Under the pieces are notes generated by a model. The model was not told where the DNA came from. It saw only the letters and a list, made by a program, of their open reading frames with translations, and ran no database searches. Source: Betaproteobacteria bacterium (GTDB lineage: Bacteria > Pseudomonadota > Gammaproteobacteria > Burkholderiales > Burkholderiaceae_C). From it: a DNA stretch of 64,000 nucleotides. The translations under genes were made by a program, and so were the position numbers. Below are positions 28,073-37,245 of the stretch, one piece after another. Every line of letters begins with the position of its first letter. The stretch's first letter is position 1. The stretch covers positions 1 through 64,000 of the forward strand of contig JADIZZ010000007.1 of NCBI GenBank assembly GCA_016704535.1, read 5' to 3'.

Positions 28073-29035
28073 TCAGAAGTTGCTGTTCTGCTCGGCAAAG
28101 AGGGACGTGACCGACTCGCCGTCGGAAATGCGGCGGATGGTCTCGGCAAACAGGAAGGCCACCGACAGCTGGCGCACCTTGGGGCAGGCCTTGGCCGCGT
28201 CGGACAGCGCGATGGTGTTGGTGACGACGACCTCGTCGATGTGCGACGCGTTGATGCGGTCGACCGCCGGGCCTGAAAACACGGGGTGCGTGCAGTAGGC
28301 GTACACGCTCTGCGCGCCACGCGCCTTCAACACTTCGGCCGCCTTCACCAGCGTGCCGGCAGTGTCGATCATGTCGTCCATGATCACGCAGTTGCGGCCT
28401 TCGATCTCGCCGATGACGTGCATCACTTCCGAGACGTTGGCCGTCGGGCGGCGCTTGTCGATGATGGCCAGGTCGCAGCCCAGCTGCTTGGCCAGCGCGC
28501 GAGCGCGCACCACGCCGCCCACGTCGGGGCTGATGACCACCAGGTCGGGATAGTCCTTGCTCTTCAGGTCGGACAGCAGCACCGGGCTGGCGTAGATGTT
28601 GTCGACCGGGATGTCGAAGAAACCCTGGATCTGGTCGGCATGGAGGTCCATCGTCAGCAGGCGCTCGACGCCCACCGTTTCCAGCAGGTTGGCCACCACC
28701 TTGGCGCTGATGGGCACGCGCGTGCTGCGCGGCCGGCGGTCTTGCCGCGCGTAGCCGAAGTAGGGGATCACGGCGGTGATGCGACGGGCACTGGCCCGCT
28801 TCAGCGCATCGACCATGATCAGGAGTTCCATCAGGTTCTCGTTGGTCGGCGCGCAGGTCGGCTGCATCACGAAGACGTCGCGGGCGCGTACGTTCTGGCG
28901 GATCTCGACCGTGACCTCGCCGTCGGAGAAGCGGCCCACCGCCGCCTTGCCAAGTTCAACACCCAGGTGGCCGGCGATCTCGTGCGCCAGCACCGGGTTG
29001 GCGTTGCCGGTGAACAGCACGGTGTTGAACAGCAC
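28073..29035 (-). CDS. prs: Ribose-phosphate pyrophosphokinase
   Basis: Makes PRPP from ribose 5-phosphate and ATP, feeding HisG and nucleotide synthesis. A GTG start at 29035 (MLFNTVLFTGNANP) after GGAGAG gives 320 residues, close to the usual 315; an ATG further upstream is in unrelated sequence. Motifs: FGYARQDRR, the flexible catalytic loop region, and the PRPP loop VIMDDMIDTAGTL. The first codons hold a near-duplication of GTGCTGTTCA. Confidence 0.95.
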   Translation of the reverse strand: MLFNTVLFTGNANPVLAHEIAGHLGVELGKAAVGRFSDGEVTVEIRQNVRARDVFVMQPTCAPTNENLMELLIMVDALKRASARRITAVIPYFGYARQDRRPRSTRVPISAKVVANLLETVGVERLLTMDLHADQIQGFFDIPVDNIYASPVLLSDLKSKDYPDLVVISPDVGGVVRARALAKQLGCDLAIIDKRRPTANVSEVMHVIGEIEGRNCVIMDDMIDTAGTLVKAAEVLKARGAQSVYAYCTHPVFSGPAVDRINASHIDEVVVTNTIALSDAAKACPKVRQLSVAFLFAETIRRISDGESVTSLFAEQNSNF

Positions 29036-29105
29036 GGTGGACTCTCCGTCGGGGGGAAGCGCCGGCGCCCTTGCCACGTGGGCCTGCCGGCGTCAGCAGA
29101 AGATT

Positions 29106-29182
29106 TGGCAGGGGAGGAAGGACTCGAACCCTCGCATGTCGGAATCAAAATCCGATGCCTTGACCAACTTGGCGACTCCCCT
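29106..29182 (-). tRNA. tRNA-Gln (TTG anticodon)
   Basis: A 77-nt cloverleaf with encoded CCA (29108-29106). The acceptor stem AGGGGAG pairs with CTCCCCT. The anticodon stem TCGGA/TCCGA encloses loop TTTTGAT, with anticodon TTG at 29148-29146. The T-loop GGTTCGAGTCC is standard. It lies between ispE and prs, the usual betaproteobacterial place. Confidence 0.96.
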
Positions 29183-29219
29183 ACACAGGTTGCGGCTTGC
29201 GCCGCCACCCAAAACCGTC

Positions 29220-30131
29220 TCAATCGGCCCAACCCGCCAGCGGGTGGATGGCCAGACTGCAGCACATCCGCCCCACCCAGTGCGGTGGCAGGTTCTCGAA
29301 ACCCGCCGCCACGTCTGTCGCCTGGGATGGCTCGTCCGCACCGACTCTCGAGAAAACGGCACTGCCGGAACCCGTCATGCGGCTGTTGCCGTAACGGGCT
29401 TCCAGCCAGCGGGCGGCTTGCGCCACCTCGGGACAGCGGTCTTCGGCGGGTGGCTGCAGGTCGTTGTGGCCAAATCCCCCAACGAATTTCTGCACCCACT
29501 CGGCCGGCACACCGCTGTGGCCTGCCTCTTCAGGAGAGCCCGAAACTATAACAGGATCGGTGTCGCGCTTGAGCGCAGGGTGCCCGAAGATTTCGCTCGT
29601 GGGCAGTGCGGCGGGCGGCTTGACGACGGCGTAATGCTGCCTCGGCCAGGCCATGGGCCGCAGGCTCTCACCTACGCCTTCGACGAAGGCGTTGCAGCCG
29701 TGCACGAAGAAGGGCACGTCGGCACCCAGCCGCAGCCCGATCTGTGCCAGGCGCGACTTCGGCCAGTGCAGCCCCCAGAGCCGGTTCAGCGCCAGCAGCG
29801 TGGTGGCGGCGTCGGAACTTCCGCCGCCCATGCCCGCGCCCGATGGCACGTGTTTGCGGATGGAGATGTCGGCGCCGCCCACGGTGCCGCTGGCCGCCTG
29901 CAGCGCACGCGCGGCGCGCAGGCAGAGGTCGTCATCGGGCAGCGCCGGGCCGAGGTCGTGGCGTAGCAGCTTCCCGTCGGCGCGGCGCTCGAAGTGCAGC
30001 GTGTCGGCCCAGTCGATCAGCACGAAGGGCGACTGCAGCAGGTGGTAGCCGTCCGCGCGGCGGCCCACGACGTGCAGGAACAGGTTCAGCTTCGCCGGCG
30101 CAGGCAGGTCGTAGAGGGACTGCAGGCTCAC
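29220..30131 (-). CDS. ispE: 4-diphosphocytidyl-2-C-methyl-D-erythritol kinase
   Basis: GHMP kinase of the MEP isoprenoid pathway. A GTG start at 30131 overlaps the lolB stop (GTGA), giving 303 residues; the longer upstream frame is a lolB shadow. Motifs: PAPAKLNLFLHVVGRRADGYH at the N-terminus, the GHMP loop PSGAGMGGGSSDAA, and RMTGSGSAVF near the C-terminus. It lies in the operon TPR gene-lolB-ispE-tRNA-Gln. Confidence 0.95.
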   Translation of the reverse strand: MSLQSLYDLPAPAKLNLFLHVVGRRADGYHLLQSPFVLIDWADTLHFERRADGKLLRHDLGPALPDDDLCLRAARALQAASGTVGGADISIRKHVPSGAGMGGGSSDAATTLLALNRLWGLHWPKSRLAQIGLRLGADVPFFVHGCNAFVEGVGESLRPMAWPRQHYAVVKPPAALPTSEIFGHPALKRDTDPVIVSGSPEEAGHSGVPAEWVQKFVGGFGHNDLQPPAEDRCPEVAQAARWLEARYGNSRMTGSGSAVFSRVGADEPSQATDVAAGFENLPPHWVGRMCCSLAIHPLAGWAD

Positions 30132-30655
30132 GGCATGTCGTCCAGCTTGACGCGCACGCGCACCGCCGGCGGACTGCTGCGGTGCAGCTCGATCCAGCCT
30201 TCGGCGAGGCGCGACAGGTCGACCTGCCAGCCGAGCTGCGTGAAGCCTTCCGCGGCCGCGGTGTGCAGTGCGCCGGCCCAGGGCCGGCCGGCCAGCCAGT
30301 CGGGCAGAGCTTCGAGCGGCAAGGCCTCCCCCAGGGCCTGCTGCGCCAGCGCGGCCAGGCTGTCGTAGGCCTGCTCGCCGCGGCCATCGTCCAGCACGGC
30401 CAGCCCAGGGGCCCATCGTGCGGAGGCAACGCGGGTGCCCAGCGGCGAGTTCAGCCGCAGTTCGCCGCCGTGGCTGTCCCCTCGCAGTTCGAATCCAGCG
30501 CTGACACTCCGGACGGCGCGGTCGGCGTCGGCCTCGATCCGCACACTCAGTCGGCCTGTGGTCCAGGCCGTCTCGCCGAGTGTCGGTGGCGTGCTCGCGC
30601 AGCCGCCCAGCACCAAGACCGTCGCGGCCAGTTGCGCGCGCGCACGCCACTTCAC
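30128..30655 (-). CDS. lolB: Outer-membrane lipoprotein LolB
   Basis: Inserts lipoproteins into the inner leaflet of the outer membrane. The 175-residue precursor has a lipobox LGGC with Cys19, then the LolB fold: RLSVRIEAD, FELRGDSHGGELRLNSPLG and WAGALHTAAAEGFTQLGWQVD. It is coupled on both sides by 4-nt overlaps, to the TPR gene upstream and ispE downstream. Confidence 0.92.
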   Translation of the reverse strand: MKWRARAQLAATVLVLGGCASTPPTLGETAWTTGRLSVRIEADADRAVRSVSAGFELRGDSHGGELRLNSPLGTRVASARWAPGLAVLDDGRGEQAYDSLAALAQQALGEALPLEALPDWLAGRPWAGALHTAAAEGFTQLGWQVDLSRLAEGWIELHRSSPPAVRVRVKLDDMP

Positions 30656-32481
30656 AAGTCGACGCGCAACCGGGCCAAGGTTTCGCGCAGCACGTCGTTG
30701 GCGGCATCGCGCACCCGGGCCTCGCGCCAGACGACGCGTGCTTCATCGCGCCGGCCCATGGCCCACAGCACCTCGCCCAGATGCGCGGCGATCTCGACGT
30801 CGGGGCGCGTGGCATAGGCGCTGCGCAGCAGGCGCAGCGCCTCCTCGCGGTTGCCCATGCGGAACTCCACCCAGCCCAGGCTGTCGGTGATGAAGGGGTC
30901 GCCGGGCAGCAGTTCCAGCGCACGTTGCACGAGCTGGCGCGCTTCGGGCAGGCGCAGACTTCGTTCGGCCAGCGAATAGCCCAAGGCGTTGTGCGCGTGG
31001 GCGTTCTCGGGCTTGAGTGCGATGACGCGGCGCAGCAGCTGTTCCATGTCGTCGAGCCGGTTCAGCTTCTCAGCCATCATGGCCTGTTCGTAGAGCAGAT
31101 CGGTGTCGTCGCTGAATCGCTGGCTGGCGCCCGCCAGCACGTCGTAGGCCTCACGCCAGTGCTTGGCTTCGCGCAGCACGCCGGCTTCGGCCAACAGTTT
31201 GGCGCGGGCATGATCCGGGTCCCGCTCGGGCACCTGGCGAATGAGCTCGCGTGCCTGCGAGACCTTGCCCTGCCGCACCAGTATCGATGCCCGCCGCGTT
31301 TGCACGTCCAGCGCGCGCTGCGGGTCGCCTACCTTGGCCAGCCAGGCCTCGGCACCGCGGAAGTCGCCACGCTGCTCGGCCGACTGCGCCAGCATCAGCC
31401 AGGCCTGCACCAAACCCTGCTCGGGGCGAGAGGGCAGATCGTCGTCTTCGCTATCGGTGGACGACAGCGCAGTGTCGGGCTCGGGGGCTGCTGCTGCAGC
31501 CACCTGCGGCTGCACGAGTTCGATGTAGCGAAGCAGCGCGGCCTCACCCGCCTTGATCTGCTTGAGTTCGAGCTGCAACGCGCCCAGCGAGAGGAAGGGC
31601 GGAGCTATCGTCGGCTGCTGCCGCGTGAGAATCTCCAGCTGGCCGACGGCGTCGGGGTAGCGCTGCGCAGCGGTGAGTACACGCACATAGGCCAGGCGAA
31701 GCTGGGGTTCGGCGCTGGCCTGGCCCAGATAGGCAGTGACCAGTACTTCGGCCTGGGGTTGCCTTGGCATCAGTTCCATCGCCAGCAGCGCCGGGCCGGG
31801 CGCTGCGGTGTCCAGCGCCTGCGCTTCGCGAGCCAGTGCCAGGGCGCGGTCGGCCTCGCCAGCCTCGAGCCAGGCGCGCCCCAGCGCCACGCGCACGGGC
31901 ACCTTCGTGGCCTCGACATCTCGGTAGGGCTTGAGTGCGCCTTCCATCAGCGCGGCAATGCCGCGGGCATCGCCTATGCGCTGCAGAAAGCGCGGCAGCG
32001 CCGAGATCAGGCCCGGCCGATCCATGGGTGGCGTCAGCGTGAGCAACGTACGCAGAGGTTCGTCCAGGCTGTCCTTGCGGTTCAACGCGAGCAGGATCTG
32101 CAACTGCAGGCGTACCGCGTCGGCTGAATCCGGCCTCGCCAGCCGCCACGCGCGCGAAGCGGCCAGTGCCTGCTCGCCGGCGCGGCTGCGCAGCGCGATG
32201 TCGACGGCCCGGCGAAACAAACCCTCATCCTGCGTGCGGCGCGCAGCGTCGAGAATCAGTTCGTAGGCGCTGCTGGCGTCGCCCGAGCTCAGTGCCATCT
32301 CGCTGATGAGCACCTGGTAGAAGAGGCGGTCGTCCATCGCCGAATTGAGCGGCACGGCGGTAGCAGTCGTCGTGGCTGCTGCCACTTGGGCGAGCACTGG
32401 CGGTCCCCAGAGGACGGCGCCGCACAGCACGGCCCCGGCCCACATGGTGGCCGGCCGCTGCCGGCGAAAACGATGAGGCAT
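30652..32481 (-). CDS. Exported tetratricopeptide-repeat protein
   Basis: TPR protein of about 609 residues. The start is placed at the ATG at 32481 (MPHRFRRQRP), because the two more upstream Met codons would leave only 11 bp to divergent mutM. A signal peptide (about 1-34) ends near VLAQ. Helical TPR-like repeats fill the rest, clearest near the C-terminus (NAHAHNALGYSLAERSL, DPFITDSLGWVEFRMGNREE). It precedes lolB in many betaproteobacteria and may act in the periplasm. Exact role unknown. Confidence 0.88.
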   Translation of the reverse strand: MPHRFRRQRPATMWAGAVLCGAVLWGPPVLAQVAAATTTATAVPLNSAMDDRLFYQVLISEMALSSGDASSAYELILDAARRTQDEGLFRRAVDIALRSRAGEQALAASRAWRLARPDSADAVRLQLQILLALNRKDSLDEPLRTLLTLTPPMDRPGLISALPRFLQRIGDARGIAALMEGALKPYRDVEATKVPVRVALGRAWLEAGEADRALALAREAQALDTAAPGPALLAMELMPRQPQAEVLVTAYLGQASAEPQLRLAYVRVLTAAQRYPDAVGQLEILTRQQPTIAPPFLSLGALQLELKQIKAGEAALLRYIELVQPQVAAAAAPEPDTALSSTDSEDDDLPSRPEQGLVQAWLMLAQSAEQRGDFRGAEAWLAKVGDPQRALDVQTRRASILVRQGKVSQARELIRQVPERDPDHARAKLLAEAGVLREAKHWREAYDVLAGASQRFSDDTDLLYEQAMMAEKLNRLDDMEQLLRRVIALKPENAHAHNALGYSLAERSLRLPEARQLVQRALELLPGDPFITDSLGWVEFRMGNREEALRLLRSAYATRPDVEIAAHLGEVLWAMGRRDEARVVWREARVRDAANDVLRETLARLRVDL

Positions 32482-32525
32482 CAGAGTTCCCATGGGGTCT
32501 GGATTCATTCTCACATAATGAGTTC

Positions 32526-33401
32526 ATGCCCGAGCTTCCCGAGGTCGAGGTCACGCGCAGGGGCATTGCAGGCCCGCTGCGTGGCGCGCGCGTGCTGTAC
32601 GCCCGGCTGGGAAAGCCGCTGCGGTGGCCGCTGGGCTGCCCCACCGAAACCCTTGCCGGCTGGCATATCGGCGAAGTTTCCCGGCGTGGCAAGTACCTCT
32701 GGCTGCCATTGTCTTCAGCCGCGGCAAGCGAGCCGTCTGCCGGTGCCGGTGCCGGCACTGCGGCCAACGGGACTCAAGGCGGCCTGCTGCTGCACCTGGG
32801 CATGTCGGGCTCGCTCGCGCTGCTGCGCGATGCGCCGGCGCCAGGTCCGCACGATCACTTCGACCTCGTCACCGACCGCGGCACGCTGCGCCTGAACGAC
32901 CCGCGGCGCTTCGGCGCCGTGGTGTGGTCACTGGCGCTGCATACGCCACCCGCGTCGACCCTGCTGCGACACCTGGGCCCCGAGCCCTTCGACCCGCTGT
33001 TGACACCCGAGGCCTTTCACGCCCGGCTTCAGCAACGCCGGGCACCGATCAAGGCCGTCTTGCTGGCGGGCGACGTGGTCGTGGGCGCCGGCAACATCTA
33101 CGCCTGCGAGGCGCTCTTCCAGGCCGGCATCCACCCCGCGCTGCGCGCTGACCGCATCAGTCGCCCGCGCGCCGCACGGCTGCTGGCGGCGCTGCGCAGC
33201 ACGCTGGCGCGTGCGTTGGACCTGGGCGGCTCGACGCTGCGCGACTTCACCGACGTGCATGGCGCCAGCGGTGCCTATCAGGCGGAAGCGGCGGTGTACG
33301 GCCGCGCCGGGCAGCCCTGCTTGCGCTGCGGCAGCTTGCTGCGGCGCCGGGTGCAGGCCCAGCGCTCGAGCTACTTCTGTGCCATTTGTCAGCGGCGGTA
33401 A
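32526..33401 (+). CDS. mutM: Formamidopyrimidine-DNA glycosylase
   Basis: Excises 8-oxoguanine. The 291 residues begin MPELPEVEVTRRGI with catalytic Pro2 and Glu3; the conserved Lys is in VSRRGKYL and the helix-two-turn-helix in LLAGDVVVGAGNIYACEALF. The C-terminal zinc finger is CLRCG...CAICQ. An insertion rich in Ala, Gly and Ser lies at about 68-85. A CATAAT box precedes the ATG. mutY, the partner in the GO system, lies two genes downstream. Confidence 0.95.
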   Translation: MPELPEVEVTRRGIAGPLRGARVLYARLGKPLRWPLGCPTETLAGWHIGEVSRRGKYLWLPLSSAAASEPSAGAGAGTAANGTQGGLLLHLGMSGSLALLRDAPAPGPHDHFDLVTDRGTLRLNDPRRFGAVVWSLALHTPPASTLLRHLGPEPFDPLLTPEAFHARLQQRRAPIKAVLLAGDVVVGAGNIYACEALFQAGIHPALRADRISRPRAARLLAALRSTLARALDLGGSTLRDFTDVHGASGAYQAEAAVYGRAGQPCLRCGSLLRRRVQAQRSSYFCAICQRR

Positions 33402-33513
33402 CGTTCATCGCAGGCGTGACTTTCGCCTTGCAAACCGGGGCACCTGGACGACGAGGCTGGCTCCCCGGGGCGAGGGTGCTGCGCTAGGATGGCTCGGCCC
33501 AGCGCATCCGCCC

Positions 33514-35574
33514 ATGACGAGCACCGACCCGAACGCCACGCCGACCGATACACCCACGGGAGCGACGGGTGCGTGGATGGCTCGGCCGGACGCAATGGCT
33601 TCCATCGCCAACCCTATTGCCGCGAGCCTGGACGCGCTGGCCGTTTGGCGCGCCGAGCTCGACCGCCAGGTCAACCAGCTTGGCCGCGCCTTCGTCGAAC
33701 ACGAACTGCTGGACGACGCCGACGCCGCCCTGCTCGCCGAGCTGCGCGAGCGCCTGGCTTCGGACAAGCTCGTGCTGGCCTTCGTCGCCGAGTTCTCGCG
33801 CGGCAAGTCGGAGCTCATCAACGCCATCTTCTTTGCCGACGCCGGTCGTCGCGTGCTGCCAGCGACGCCCGGTCGCACGACCATGTGCCCGGTGGAGCTG
33901 CGCTACGACGAGCACCTGCCGCCGCGGCTGGCACTGCTGCCCATCGAGACAAGGCTGCGTGGCCTCTCGCTGGCCGAACTGCGCACGCGCGACGGTCATT
34001 GGCAGCACGTGCCGCTGGACCCGGCCAACCCACATTCACTGGTGCAGGCCCTGGCGGCGGTGACACGGCGACAGCGGGTGACGGTCGAGCAGGCCACGGC
34101 GCTGGGTCTGTGGAATCCCGAGCAAGCCGAGGACAACCCGCCCCAGGCCGACGATGGCAGTGTGGAGGTGCCGGCCTGGCGTCACGCCGTGATCAACTAT
34201 CCGCACCCGCTGCTGCAGCATGGGCTGGTCGTCATCGACACGCCGGGACTCAATGCGGTGGGCGCCGAGCCCGAGCTCACGCTGGCCATGCTGCCGGCGG
34301 CGCACGCGGTGGTCTTCGTCCTGGCGGCCGACGCGGGCGTCACCAAGTCCGACCTGACGATCTGGCGCGAACACCTCGGGCAGGCCAGCCTGGAACGGTT
34401 CGTGGTCCTGAACAAGATCGACACACTGGTCGACCCGCTGAGCAGCGCTGCGGTCGTGCAGGCGCAGATCGAGCAGCAGTGTGCCGACACCGCCCAGGCG
34501 CTGGACGTCGACCCTGCGCGTGTGTTTGCGCTCTCGGCGCGCGAGGCGCTGGCGGCGCGCGTGGACGGCGACGGGGCCTCGTTGCACGCCAGCCGCCTGC
34601 CGGCACTGGAACAGGCGCTGGCCGCCGGGTTGCTGCCCCGCCGCCGGCACTTGCTCGTGCAGTCGGCCGTGGGCGTGGTGCAGCAGTTGCGCAGCTCCGC
34701 GGCGCGGCGTCTGGCCGATCGCCGGCGCCAGCATGCCGAGCAGCTGCTCGAACTGCGCGGCCTGCGCGGCAAGAGCGGCGCCAAGCTGCGCATGATGGTC
34801 GAGCGTGTCGACCTCGAGATGGCCGACTTCGAGCGCTGCACGGCCCGCCTGCAGGCGCTGCGCGCGGTGCAGCAGAAGATCCTGCGTACGGTGCAGTCGG
34901 CGCTGTCGAGCGAGGTGTTGCGCACCGAGCTGGCGGCGATGCAGGCGGCGATGGGCGCTCGGCCTTTCAACCTGGGCGCACGCGGGGCCTTCGAGACCTT
35001 GATGACGAGGCTGCACGCATCGATCGCACGCGCGCAGACGCAGGCCGAGGAACTGCGGCAGATGCTGGACGCCAGCTTCCGCCAGCTCAATACCGAATTC
35101 GGGTTCTCGTTCTCGCTCGGGACCGTGCCTGACCTTCGAGCCTTCCAGGGGGACCTCGACCTCATCGCTCAGGGTTACAGCCGCTACCTGGGCCTGTCGC
35201 AAGCATGGCGGCTGGCTTCACCTGGCTTTGCCGAACAGTTCCGGCGCCTGCTGCTTTCGCGGCTGCGCGTGGTGTTCGAGAGCGCGGCGGGTGAACTGGA
35301 GCTGTGGAGCAAGAGCGCCACCAGCCAGGTGGAGGTGCAGCTCGGTGAACGCCGGCGTGGCTTCTCGCGTCGCCGTGAGGCGCTGCAACGTGTGCAGGCC
35401 GCCGCCGGTGAGCTGGAACAGCGCATCGCCGAGGTGCAAGGTCAGGACGAGCACCTGGCCGACATGCTGGCAAAGCTGGACGCGCTGGCAGCGCAGACCA
35501 TCGCCAGCGCACGGCAACTCGACGTCGGCGCCGACCCCGACGAGGGCACCGAGCGCAGGCAGGACGCCGCTTGA
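33514..35574 (+). CDS. Dynamin-family GTPase
   Basis: Large GTPase of 686 residues, start at the ATG at 33514 (MTSTDPNATP). G1 is AEFSRGKS (92-99), with Ala where the first P-loop Gly normally stands; G3 is DTPG at 242-245; G4 NKID at 300-303. The C-terminal half (about 395-686) is a long helical, Arg/Gln/Leu-rich stalk-like region without a clear membrane segment. Bacterial dynamins remodel membranes. It overlaps mutY by 4 nt and lies in line with mutM, so the three are probably co-transcribed. Its role beside DNA repair genes is not obvious. Confidence 0.85.
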   Translation: MTSTDPNATPTDTPTGATGAWMARPDAMASIANPIAASLDALAVWRAELDRQVNQLGRAFVEHELLDDADAALLAELRERLASDKLVLAFVAEFSRGKSELINAIFFADAGRRVLPATPGRTTMCPVELRYDEHLPPRLALLPIETRLRGLSLAELRTRDGHWQHVPLDPANPHSLVQALAAVTRRQRVTVEQATALGLWNPEQAEDNPPQADDGSVEVPAWRHAVINYPHPLLQHGLVVIDTPGLNAVGAEPELTLAMLPAAHAVVFVLAADAGVTKSDLTIWREHLGQASLERFVVLNKIDTLVDPLSSAAVVQAQIEQQCADTAQALDVDPARVFALSAREALAARVDGDGASLHASRLPALEQALAAGLLPRRRHLLVQSAVGVVQQLRSSAARRLADRRRQHAEQLLELRGLRGKSGAKLRMMVERVDLEMADFERCTARLQALRAVQQKILRTVQSALSSEVLRTELAAMQAAMGARPFNLGARGAFETLMTRLHASIARAQTQAEELRQMLDASFRQLNTEFGFSFSLGTVPDLRAFQGDLDLIAQGYSRYLGLSQAWRLASPGFAEQFRRLLLSRLRVVFESAAGELELWSKSATSQVEVQLGERRRGFSRRREALQRVQAAAGELEQRIAEVQGQDEHLADMLAKLDALAAQTIASARQLDVGADPDEGTERRQDAA

Positions 35575-36596
35575 CGCGACGAGGCATCGCCCGCGCCGTC
35601 ATTGCCTGGCAGCGCCAGCACGGCCGCCACGGACTACCCTGGCAACGCACGCGCGACGCGTACCGCGTGTGGCTCTCGGAGGTGATGCTGCAGCAGACGC
35701 AGGTAAGCACCGTGCTCGACTACTACCCGCGTTTCCTGACGCGCTTCCCCAATGTGCAGGCGCTGGCCGCAGCGCCGCTGGACGACGTGCTGGCGCAGTG
35801 GAGCGGCCTGGGCTACTACAGCCGCGCCCGACACCTGCACCGCTGCGCACAGGCCGTCGTCGGCGAGCACGGCGGTGCCTTTCCAAGCACCAGCGCCGCG
35901 CTTGCCACATTGCCTGGCATCGGCCGCAGCACGGCGGCGGCCATCGCGGCCTTCAGCTTCGGCGAGCGCGCAGCCATCCTCGACGGCAACGTCAAGCGCG
36001 TGCTGACGCGGGTGCTCGGCTACGACGGTGACCTCTCGCTGGCCGCCGAGGAACAGCGCCTGTGGGCGCAAGCCGAGGCCCTGCTGCCCGCGCGTGACGT
36101 CGATGTCTACACGCAGGGCCTGATGGACCTGGGTGCCACCGTCTGCAGCCGGCGCCGGCCGGCCTGCGAGCGCTGCCCGCTGGCTGCCGACTGCGTGGCC
36201 CACGCCGCCGGCACGCCCGAGCGCTACCCTGTGAAGACTCGGCGGCTGAAGCGCAGCCGCTGCAGCCATGCCCTGCTGTGCCTGCAGCGCGGCCAGCGGC
36301 ACTTCCTGGTGCAGCGCCCCGCCCGCGGCGTCTGGGCCGGGCTGTGGAGCCTGCCCGAATACGTCGACACGGCCGCGCTGGAAGCTGCCGTCCAGGCCTG
36401 GCCAGGGCAGGGCGAGTGGCTGCCTGTCGTCGAACATGCGCTGACCCACTTCGACTGGACACTTCGGCCGCTTCGGTGGACGTTGCCGGCCCGCGCGAGG
36501 ATGCCTGTCGACCTGCCCGAGGGCCGCTGGGTGCTTCTGGAGGAGGCCTTGGCGATGGGGTTGCCGGCGCCCGTGCGCAAGCTGTTGGGCGGCTGA
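35571..36596 (+). CDS. mutY: A/G-specific adenine glycosylase
   Basis: Removes adenine mispaired with 8-oxoguanine. A TTG start at 35571 overlaps the GTPase stop as TTGA; 341 residues. Catalytic Glu37 is in LSEVMLQQTQV and Asp138 in ILDGNVKRVL. The helix-hairpin-helix LPGIGRSTAAAI, the [4Fe-4S] motif C-x6-C-x2-C-x5-C (CSRRRPACERCPLAADC) and a C-terminal NUDIX-like domain follow. Confidence 0.95.
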   Translation: MTRRGIARAVIAWQRQHGRHGLPWQRTRDAYRVWLSEVMLQQTQVSTVLDYYPRFLTRFPNVQALAAAPLDDVLAQWSGLGYYSRARHLHRCAQAVVGEHGGAFPSTSAALATLPGIGRSTAAAIAAFSFGERAAILDGNVKRVLTRVLGYDGDLSLAAEEQRLWAQAEALLPARDVDVYTQGLMDLGATVCSRRRPACERCPLAADCVAHAAGTPERYPVKTRRLKRSRCSHALLCLQRGQRHFLVQRPARGVWAGLWSLPEYVDTAALEAAVQAWPGQGEWLPVVEHALTHFDWTLRPLRWTLPARARMPVDLPEGRWVLLEEALAMGLPAPVRKLLGG

Positions 36597-36618
36597 GCTC
36601 CGACCCAGCCGCGCGCAG

Positions 36619-37245
36619 TCAGCCGACGACGACCTGTTTGTCGCGCAGGTAGCCGTCCACGAGCGACAGGCGTATCACCGGGTCTTCCAGCGCCATCAAC
36701 TTCTGTTTGGCGTCCAGGCTGATGGGCAGCAGCTCGCACCAGCGGTTGGCCACCCAGCCGGCGTCGTCCAGCCGGTAGGGTGGGGCGAAGGGCACGCGGT
36801 CGTTGGCCTGCAGTTTGCGGATGGCCTCGGCCAGCGCGCTGACAGTGGCCAGCACCGCTGGGCCTGGCAGTCGCAGCACGTCGGGTGCGATGCGACCGAC
36901 TGGCGCCACCCAAAGGCCGTTGTCGCGCGGCGTCGGCGGCTGCATCAGGCGGAACCGCTCGCCACCCAGGCAGCGCACATGCAGGATGCCGGGCTGCTCG
37001 GCGTCGACCTCGTCCAGGTGGGCCAGCACGCCGACGTCTTCCACCTGCAAGGGCGCGTTGCTGCGCCCGGCCTCAGCGCCGGCCTTCATGCACACCACGC
37101 CGAAGGGTTGGCGGGTGCGCAGGCAGTCGGTCATCAAGTCGAGGTAACGCGCCTCGAAGATCCGCAGGCCTAGCACGGCACCCGGGAACAGCACTGTATT
37201 CAGCGGGAACAGCGGCAGCGGCGAGGGCAGGTCAGTGGGGTTCAA
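36619..37245 (-). CDS. LON N-terminal substrate-binding domain protein
   Basis: Protein of 208 residues made of a single Lon N-domain (PUA-like): LPLFPLNTVLFPGAVLGLRIFEARY at the N-terminus is the family hallmark. A TTG start at 37245 overlaps the rapZ stop (TTGA); the open frame continues upstream only as a rapZ shadow. No ATPase or protease domain is present. Function is unknown in stand-alone form. Convergent with mutY, with 22 bp between. Confidence 0.9.
   Translation of the reverse strand: MNPTDLPSPLPLFPLNTVLFPGAVLGLRIFEARYLDLMTDCLRTRQPFGVVCMKAGAEAGRSNAPLQVEDVGVLAHLDEVDAEQPGILHVRCLGGERFRLMQPPTPRDNGLWVAPVGRIAPDVLRLPGPAVLATVSALAEAIRKLQANDRVPFAPPYRLDDAGWVANRWCELLPISLDAKQKLMALEDPVIRLSLVDGYLRDKQVVVG

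Noticed and set aside
33211..33513. Longer N-terminus for the dynamin-like GTPase
   Set aside because: The extension overlaps mutM and is Arg/Ala-rich without similarity; ATG at 33514 is preferred.
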